NCBI GenBank assembly: GCA_002432795.1
Contig: DJGU01000034.1
Span: 1-10,921, forward strand
From: Anaerolineaceae bacterium UBA5838
GTDB taxonomy: Bacteria; Chloroflexota; Anaerolineae; Anaerolineales; Anaerolineaceae
DNA: 10,921 nucleotides
Direction: 5' to 3'
Below the pieces are notes generated by a model. The model made no database searches. It saw only the letters and a program-made list of their open reading frames with translations, and had not been told where the DNA came from. Made by a program: the position numbers and the translations under genes. Of this stretch, positions 6,931 through 10,921 are shown piece after piece. Positions within the stretch are counted from its first letter, which is position 1. Each line of letters opens with the position of its first letter.

Positions 6931-8217
6931 TCAATCAAGCGACAGGGCGTAAAGCGGTACCAGCATCTCATCCGGATGCAGACCGCCGTGGCGACCCAGC
7001 ATCACATTGGTTTTGTTCACCCACCAAAGGTAAGTGTTTCCATGGGGGATCGCGACCAGGTCCCCTATGCGATTTGCAAGGTCACCGTTAGGCACGCCGC
7101 GTCCTAAAAGCTCCAAATCCAGCACCTGCTGACGTGTGATCAAAGTGAATTCGCCCGGCCAGGCCTGGTCGAAATACTGGCAGACTGCTTCTGTTTGCCA
7201 CGGCTTCACGTACAGGAAAGGCAGCCTGCCCTCACAAGTTGGCTGCATTACCAACATATCCGTCAATTCTGGGCGCAAGCGCAGCTCATATGCGGGATTG
7301 CGGGGTGTCTCTACAGAGCCGTGATCCGCCGTTAGCAGGAAAAGTGTATCTTCGCGAGCCCAGGGCTCGAGCTTGTCCAGGAAAATGCGTTCAAATGCCT
7401 CGCTGAAACTTCTGAATTGCTCAGTAACTCTCTCATTGGTTGTGCCATAACGATGCATCAGGCTGTCCACATGGCTCCAATAGCCATATACAAACTTGGG
7501 ATTATTTGGGCGCGCGTTTAACAAATCCCGCATGTTCGCCAAAAAGTCACTTTCCGCAGTGTAGCCATGCAACTGGGTGCCTACGTGATGCATTTTTGAG
7601 AGTCCTGAATTAGCGATACCGGCTGGAACAAAGGCATGAGACTCTATGCCGCTGTTTGTAAACAGCTCACCCAGAGCTGGCAACCCAAGAAAACTCACCG
7701 GGTCAAACCCAGCTCTTGCCAGTCCGCCCACATCACCCCAAAAAGTGATCGGTGAGTGCACAATGGTATTGATAACCATGCCGAGAGATTTGACCCACAT
7801 CTCGTAGCCTATGATTCCATGTTCATGGGGAGTAGTTCCGGTCCAAATTGTGGTCAAAGCTGAGGCTGTTGTGCTGGGTGAGATGCTGGTGATGGGGAAA
7901 AGCTTTGATTGATTGAGTTTGCGCTTCCAGAATTCCGCCTGACCCTGCTCCATCAAGTGGGTTAACTGCTTGTATCCGAGCGCGTCCACCAGGAGCAGCA
8001 CGACCCGCTTGTATTTCGGCGCAAACTGATCCAGGATTATGTTCGAAAATACTGGCGCAGAGAATTCCGGTCCACCGAGCCAGTGACTGATAGTTGGGGT
8101 CAGGTTTGCGAATCCAAATCCGTCATAGTTTGGCAGCAAAATGTCTGTTGAACCTTCTACACCAGGTAAGTTTCGGCGTTCCTGCAGCATGTTTAGATAT
8201 GAATCAAAAATCGGCAT
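6931..8217 (-). CDS. Type I phosphodiesterase / nucleotide pyrophosphatase family protein (alkaline phosphatase superfamily)
   Basis: A 428-residue enzyme of the alkaline phosphatase superfamily, which hydrolyses phosphodiester or phosphomonoester bonds with two metal ions. The metal and nucleophile blocks are in the expected order: D78 in LLLVDALGY, the nucleophile block SPSTTASALTT (T117 most likely, by comparison with PTxT of nucleotide pyrophosphatases), GTTPHEHGIIGY, D251 and H255 in SHVDSLMHRYG, D298 and H299 in TADHGS, and H410 in GRHGG. No signal peptide or membrane helix is visible, so it is probably cytoplasmic. The ATG at 8217 has AGAGG 5 nt upstream and lies 8 nt after the phosphorylase stop. 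An upstream ATG at 8265 would force a 40-nt overlap. It is the last gene of a three-gene minus-strand operon. The exact substrate cannot be told from the sequence. Confidence 0.88.
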   Translation of the reverse strand: MPIFDSYLNMLQERRNLPGVEGSTDILLPNYDGFGFANLTPTISHWLGGPEFSAPVFSNIILDQFAPKYKRVVLLLVDALGYKQLTHLMEQGQAEFWKRKLNQSKLFPITSISPSTTASALTTIWTGTTPHEHGIIGYEMWVKSLGMVINTIVHSPITFWGDVGGLARAGFDPVSFLGLPALGELFTNSGIESHAFVPAGIANSGLSKMHHVGTQLHGYTAESDFLANMRDLLNARPNNPKFVYGYWSHVDSLMHRYGTTNERVTEQFRSFSEAFERIFLDKLEPWAREDTLFLLTADHGSVETPRNPAYELRLRPELTDMLVMQPTCEGRLPFLYVKPWQTEAVCQYFDQAWPGEFTLITRQQVLDLELLGRGVPNGDLANRIGDLVAIPHGNTYLWWVNKTNVMLGRHGGLHPDEMLVPLYALSLD

Positions 8218-8222
8218 CTTTG

Positions 8223-8227
8223 CCTCT
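8223..8227 (-). promoter_or_regulatory. Ribosome binding site deciding the phosphodiesterase start
   Basis: AGAGG on the minus strand overlaps the phosphorylase stop codon (TAG) and sits 5 nt before the ATG at 8217. This supports the shorter start and re-initiation or coupling after the phosphorylase. Confidence 0.6.
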
Positions 8228-9002
8228 ACACTTTCAAACCACGGCAAGCCTTTACAGCCAGCCAAAATAAATTCTCACGGATTTCAGTTTTATCGTTCCA
8301 ACCACGGTGGTCCCAGCCATCAGCGTGGACTAAATCCCCTCCATAGAAAACAGCACCAAATTCGACCCCATAAAATTCCGCCACTGCTGCCAGGGCAGAG
8401 GCTTCCATCTCCACACAAGCACAACCAGCCTGCTTGTAGCGAGCGACACGCCCTTTGGTTTCACGATAAAAAGCATCCGTTGTCCAGGTTTTTGTCAGGA
8501 GGTATTCCAAACCCTCCTCCTTTACCACAGTTTCGATTCGCTGCACGACTCTCGCATTCAAAGGGACCTCAAACGCGGGCGGCAGGTAGTGATAAGAAGT
8601 GCCTTCATCCCGCACAGCCGCAGTCGGGATCACCAAATGACCGACCGCCAACTCCGGGTTCAACACCCCGCAGCCCCCACAGGCGATGAATTTTTTACCG
8701 CCCATAATGATGGCTTTCTCCATGAAACCCACTGCCAGTGGCGCGCCTACCATCGCCTGGAAGAACCCCAAGCGTTCGCCTTCATAGTCTATTTCATAAT
8801 AAGGAACCAGACCCACCTCTGACCTCCCGATATAAACCGTTTTAGCCGAGTATTGTTCCGCGACCTTTTCGATCACTTCCTTAAAGAAGCACATCACTAC
8901 CAACTCCGGGAAGTCTGGCGGAGTTTCAGTCATAAAGGGTCGGATGATCGCCTCCCGGTCGGGGTCAAAATCTATGATCGGATACAGTTGGTCTTCACTC
9001 AT
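8226..9002 (-). CDS. Nucleoside phosphorylase, PNP/UDP family (uridine phosphorylase-like)
   Basis: A 258-residue member of the PNP_UDP phosphorylase family, which splits nucleosides with phosphate to give base and ribose-1-phosphate. Uridine phosphorylase-like features are RDEGTSYHYLPP at 131-142 and the ribose-binding CVEMEAS block with E198, M199 and E200. KFIACGGCGVLNP at 104-116 stands where phosphorylases have a Gly-rich phosphate/base loop. TTDAFYRET (174-182) resembles the SSDTFY block of uridine phosphorylase. The usual N-terminal GDPxR phosphate motif is not evident (FDPDREA instead), so substrate and even phosphate use are uncertain; purine nucleosides are possible. The ATG at 9002 overlaps the methyltransferase stop by 8 nt (ATGAGTGA). 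An alternative ATG at 9026 has no ribosome binding site. It lies between the methyltransferase and the phosphodiesterase in one operon and probably serves nucleoside salvage. Confidence 0.85.
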   Translation of the reverse strand: MSEDQLYPIIDFDPDREAIIRPFMTETPPDFPELVVMCFFKEVIEKVAEQYSAKTVYIGRSEVGLVPYYEIDYEGERLGFFQAMVGAPLAVGFMEKAIIMGGKKFIACGGCGVLNPELAVGHLVIPTAAVRDEGTSYHYLPPAFEVPLNARVVQRIETVVKEEGLEYLLTKTWTTDAFYRETKGRVARYKQAGCACVEMEASALAAVAEFYGVEFGAVFYGGDLVHADGWDHRGWNDKTEIRENLFWLAVKACRGLKV

Positions 9003-9831
9003 CTCTCGTCCACTCGATATCTTCATTTGCGAAACGCTTTTTCATGACCTCAATTGCCTGGGGGTTATTGTCCACAAGGATAAAGCGTCTTCCAAGCTTG
9101 AGGCATGCCGTGCCTGTCGTGCCGCTGCCGGCAAAGAAATCCAACACCAGGTCGCCCGGGTTCGAGGACGCGCGGATGATGCGCTCAAGCACGCCCAGGG
9201 GCTTCTGGGTCGGATAACCAGTTTTTTCCTTACTGTTCGTCCCAACGATCGTATGCCACCAGGTGTCTGTGGGGAGTTTGCCCTTGTCGGCCTTTTCCTT
9301 CCCCACCAATCCAGGAGCCATGTAAGGGATGCGGTCGATTTCTTGCCTGTTGAAAGTGTAATCTTCTGCATCTTTGGCGTAATAAAAGATGTTGTCATGC
9401 TTGGCCGGCCAACGGTCCTTAGCCCGTCCGCCAAAATCATAAGCCCAGATGATTTCATTCAGGAAGTTATCCCGCCCAAAGATCTCGTCCAGCAGGATTT
9501 TGCAGTAATGTGCTTCGCGGAAGTCGATATGAAAATACAAACTGCCGGACGGCTTGAGCACCCGATAGGCTTCAATGAGCCTGGGCTCAAGAAAAGCCCG
9601 GTAATTCTTGAAACTGTCGCGGTAATCGCGGGTGGCGATGACCTCAGTGGCATAGCTTTGGTCTCCAAAACCAATCCGATCACCCGCGTCAGAGCGGGTT
9701 GTTTTGAGCTGCCTGCGTGATTGCGTCTTACCGGTGTTGAAAGGCGGATCGATGTAGATCAGATCAATCGTTTCCCTGGGTTGATTCTGCAGGAACGGCA
9801 GGTTATCACCAAAATGGACTTGATTTTGCAT
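8995..9831 (-). CDS. Site-specific DNA methyltransferase, beta class (probably N6-adenine)
   Basis: A 278-residue DNA methylase of the N4/N6 family. The catalytic motif IV comes first (YIDPPFNTG, D28-F31), and the S-adenosylmethionine-binding motif comes near the C-terminus (DFFAGSGTTG, residues 231-240), preceded by YPTQKP (206-211). This order defines the beta class. DPPF rather than SPPY favours N6-adenine over N4-cytosine. Residues about 125-205, between the two blocks, should carry target recognition. The protein stops about 38 residues after the FAGSG block, so the C-terminal extension of CcrM-type enzymes is absent. No restriction endonuclease gene lies beside it, making it an orphan methyltransferase here. 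I chose ATG 9831, because a longer frame from 9921 would translate the terminator and overlap mscL. No ribosome binding site is present. Confidence 0.9.
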   Translation of the reverse strand: MQNQVHFGDNLPFLQNQPRETIDLIYIDPPFNTGKTQSRRQLKTTRSDAGDRIGFGDQSYATEVIATRDYRDSFKNYRAFLEPRLIEAYRVLKPSGSLYFHIDFREAHYCKILLDEIFGRDNFLNEIIWAYDFGGRAKDRWPAKHDNIFYYAKDAEDYTFNRQEIDRIPYMAPGLVGKEKADKGKLPTDTWWHTIVGTNSKEKTGYPTQKPLGVLERIIRASSNPGDLVLDFFAGSGTTGTACLKLGRRFILVDNNPQAIEVMKKRFANEDIEWTRDE

Positions 9832-9837
9832 TTGCAA

Positions 9838-9846
9838 ATTGTAGCA
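9838..9846 (-). promoter_or_regulatory. Extended -10 promoter for the methyltransferase operon
   Basis: On the minus strand TGC-TACAAT ends 6 nt before the ATG at 9831, so transcription would start at or next to the A of that ATG. The -35 position falls inside the terminator stem and has no good hexamer, which the TGn extension may compensate. The lack of any Shine-Dalgarno sequence fits a leaderless mRNA. Confidence 0.5.
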
Positions 9847-9856
9847 CGGCTGAATC

Positions 9857-9886
9857 AAAAAAGCTGTCCGCGTGGACAGCTTTTTT
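9857..9886 (-). terminator. Strong symmetrical intrinsic terminator after mscL
   Basis: A 7-bp stem (GCTGTCC at 9863-9869, GGACAGC at 9874-9880) with a 4-nt loop is flanked by six A and six T residues, which extend the pairing to 13 bp. It lies 13 nt after the mscL stop. It can work in either direction, but on the plus strand no gene leads into it. Confidence 0.93.
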
Positions 9887-9899
9887 GGTCTAAAAGTAA

Positions 9900-10361
9900 T
9901 TAGGATAACTGGGATGTGCAATGAGGGCAGCGGGTTGCTTCGAGCGGGATCTCAGTCTTGCAGAAGGGGCAAGTCTTGGTGGTTGGCTCTGCGGCGGGTT
10001 CTTCCGCTGGTTTGCGGGCTTTGTTGATAGCCTTAACAAGCAGGAAAATGACAAAGGCAATAATTATGAAGTTAACAATTGTCATCAAGAAGTTGCCATA
10101 AGCAAAGACCACAGCCCCGGCTTCCCTGGCGGCAGCCAGAGTGGTGCCAGCAGGAATTGGTGCTGCAGATTTGTTCAACTGGATGAAGAGGTCTGCAAAA
10201 CTAACCTTCCCCAAAAGTATTCCAATAATGGGCATGATCAGGTCTTCAACCAGTGAATTGACGATGGCACCAAAGGCGCCGCCAATAACCACGCCAATGG
10301 CCAAATCGAACGCGTTGCCTTTATTAATAAACTCTTTAAATTCTGCGATAAATTTTTTCAT
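9900..10361 (-). CDS. mscL: Large-conductance mechanosensitive channel with C-terminal zinc ribbon
   Basis: MscL forms a pentameric channel in the cytoplasmic membrane that opens under membrane tension and releases solutes during osmotic downshock. The 153-residue protein has the amphipathic N-terminal helix (MKKFIAEFKEFINKG), pore-lining TM1 at about 17-45 with the conserved AIGVVIGGAFGAIV and DLIMPIIG segments, a periplasmic loop at about 52-83, and TM2 at about 84-110. After a Lys/Pro/Glu linker (112-128) the usual cytoplasmic helix bundle is replaced by a small zinc ribbon with C131, C134, C145 and C148 (CPFC and CPHC). The start ATG has GAGG 5 nt upstream and a TATAAT promoter further up. 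It is a single-gene transcript ended by a strong terminator. Confidence 0.96.
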   Translation of the reverse strand: MKKFIAEFKEFINKGNAFDLAIGVVIGGAFGAIVNSLVEDLIMPIIGILLGKVSFADLFIQLNKSAAPIPAGTTLAAAREAGAVVFAYGNFLMTIVNFIIIAFVIFLLVKAINKARKPAEEPAAEPTTKTCPFCKTEIPLEATRCPHCTSQLS

Positions 10362-10383
10362 TCCTACCTCGTTTTCAGAAACG

Positions 10384-10389
10384 ATTATA
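10384..10389 (-). promoter_or_regulatory. Putative -10 box of mscL
   Basis: A perfect TATAAT on the minus strand lies 22 nt before the mscL ATG and leaves a leader of about 16 nt containing GAGG. No clear -35 hexamer is visible at 16-18 nt spacing. Confidence 0.5.
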
Positions 10390-10424
10390 ACTAAAACAAA
10401 CTTGGGTGTGGCAGGGGAATAACG

Positions 10425-10442
10425 GAGATCATTATTAATCTC
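10425..10442. repeat. Small inverted repeat between the divergent promoters
   Basis: GAGAT at 10425-10429 pairs with ATCTC at 10438-10442 across an 8-nt AT-rich centre. It lies between the two divergent -10 boxes, so it might be a regulator site. A 5-bp arm can also arise by chance. It has no T-run and is not a terminator. Confidence 0.2.
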
Positions 10443-10475
10443 TAAGCTTTTCCTTTTCAGTAGCCTTGTATGTTG

Positions 10476-10481
10476 TATAAT
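10476..10481 (+). promoter_or_regulatory. Putative -10 box of the acidic protein gene
   Basis: A perfect TATAAT lies 44 nt before the ATG at 10526. Transcription would start near 10488 and give a leader of about 38 nt with AAAGGA in it. The -35 position at 17 nt spacing reads CTTTTC, which is a poor match. Confidence 0.5.
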
Positions 10482-10525
10482 TTATTCAGTAAGTTCAAAA
10501 TGTGCCTGTTGTGAAAGGATAAAAA

Positions 10526-10921
10526 ATGGACGATAACCTCGAAAGCGCAGCTCAGGAGTTCGAACGCGATCTGAATGATGCTGCTGAAAATGCATGGAAA
10601 CCGGTGGAAGAATCTGCCGAGCAAGTGCAAGCCAACATCGAAGAAACTCACGAAGCTGCCCAGGAGCAGGTTGCTGCAGCAGCTGAAACCGTGGAGGGCG
10701 GCTGGAGTGAGGTGAAGGATGATTTTCAACAAGCCTCTGCCGAAACCTGGAGTGCGCCTGAGACCCCCAAAACCCCTGTTCCTCCTCAACCAGAAGCGGA
10801 CCGCTGGGGCGCAGTCGTGAACGAAGCCGCCGACGATCCCGGTCGCTGGAACGATAATCTCTACACTCCCGGAACCGAAGAACCAGCACCAGCTGAAAAA
10901 GCCCCGAAAGTGGTTGATTAC
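10526..10921 (+). CDS. Acidic, Ala/Glu-rich protein of unknown function, cut by the window end
   Basis: An open frame of 132 codons runs off the right edge without a stop. The ATG has AAAGGA at 10514-10519, 6 nt upstream, and a TATAAT box further up, so the start is well supported. Residues 1-75 are predicted to be mostly helical and strongly acidic (for example EESAEQVQANIEE and EAAQEQVAAAAETVE). Residues 76-132 are Pro/Glu-rich and probably disordered. Five tryptophans are spread along it (W24, W60, W75, W93, W108), the last two in DRWGAVV and GRWND. There is no signal peptide or membrane segment in the visible part. I do not recognise a family; the visible part may be a cytoplasmic tail before a domain that lies outside the window. 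Confidence 0.7.
   Translation, partial: MDDNLESAAQEFERDLNDAAENAWKPVEESAEQVQANIEETHEAAQEQVAAAAETVEGGWSEVKDDFQQASAETWSAPETPKTPVPPQPEADRWGAVVNEAADDPGRWNDNLYTPGTEEPAPAEKAPKVVDY

Noticed and set aside
6969..6978. Perfect 10-bp palindrome CATCCGGATG near the end of the phosphodiesterase gene, considered as a terminator or operator
   Set aside because: It lies inside coding sequence (HPDE region), has no loop and no T-run, and can be explained by codon choice.
8218..8265. Longer N-terminus for the phosphodiesterase from the ATG at 8265
   Set aside because: Would overlap the phosphorylase by 40 nt; the ATG at 8217 has its own ribosome binding site just after the phosphorylase stop.
8141..8689. Plus-strand open frame of 182 codons
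   Set aside because: Antisense to the phosphorylase and the start of the phosphodiesterase; Pro/His/Arg-rich composition typical of a shadow.
8944..9720. Plus-strand open frame of 258 codons
   Set aside because: Lies opposite the methyltransferase, which carries DPPF and FAGSGTTG in the right order on the minus strand; the plus frame has no recognisable motif.
9832..9921. Longer N-terminus for the methyltransferase from 9921
   Set aside because: Would translate the terminator hairpin and overlap the end of mscL; family similarity begins at about the ATG at 9831.
10457..10889. Two minus-strand open frames at the right end
   Set aside because: They lie opposite the plus-strand acidic gene, which has a promoter, a ribosome binding site and an uninterrupted frame to the window end.
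1..10921. CRISPR array, insertion sequence, tRNA or prophage signal
   Set aside because: No regularly spaced direct repeats, transposase or integrase motifs, terminal inverted repeats or tRNA-like cloverleaf were seen on either strand.

Overview
The window reads as an ordinary chromosomal stretch of a bacterium with about 50-55% GC. The protein style suggests Chloroflexota, probably Anaerolineae: a four-domain S1 protein with a long acidic tail, an MscL ending in a zinc ribbon, and a small metallophosphoesterase with an SDVE N-terminus. That placement is inferred from protein flavour only. I see no mobile element, tRNA, rRNA, CRISPR array or phage gene.

Region 1 (1-1729): a promoter-like TATAAT, then a ribosomal protein S1-type gene with four S1 domains and a repetitive acidic tail of 11- and 22-residue units. 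A strong intrinsic terminator closes it.

Region 2 (1737-6928, plus strand): six tightly packed genes. In order they are an M19 dipeptidase, an unknown four-helix membrane protein, a catalytic M16 zinc peptidase, its non-catalytic M16 partner, holo-ACP synthase (acpS) and a metallophosphoesterase. Gaps are 15 and 5 nt, followed by three 4-nt stop/start overlaps, so the set is probably one translationally coupled operon. No promoter was found for it. Its first start codon lies 7 nt after the T-run of the S1 terminator.

Region 3 (6931-9831, minus strand): an orphan beta-class DNA methyltransferase, a nucleoside phosphorylase and a type I phosphodiesterase/nucleotide pyrophosphatase-like enzyme form a coupled three-gene operon. 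It converges on region 2 with only 2 nt between the two stop codons and no visible terminator. An extended -10 box sits exactly where the methyltransferase mRNA would begin at its own ATG, which suggests a leaderless transcript.

Region 4 (9857-10921): a symmetrical terminator, mscL on the minus strand, a divergent promoter region with two TATAAT boxes, and the start of an acidic, tryptophan-containing protein cut off by the window end. Most genes are recognisable housekeeping families. The less ordinary points are the LEA-like S1 tail, the squeezed promoter/terminator arrangements, the altered metal motif in the phosphoesterase, and the methyltransferase-phosphorylase-phosphodiesterase coupling.
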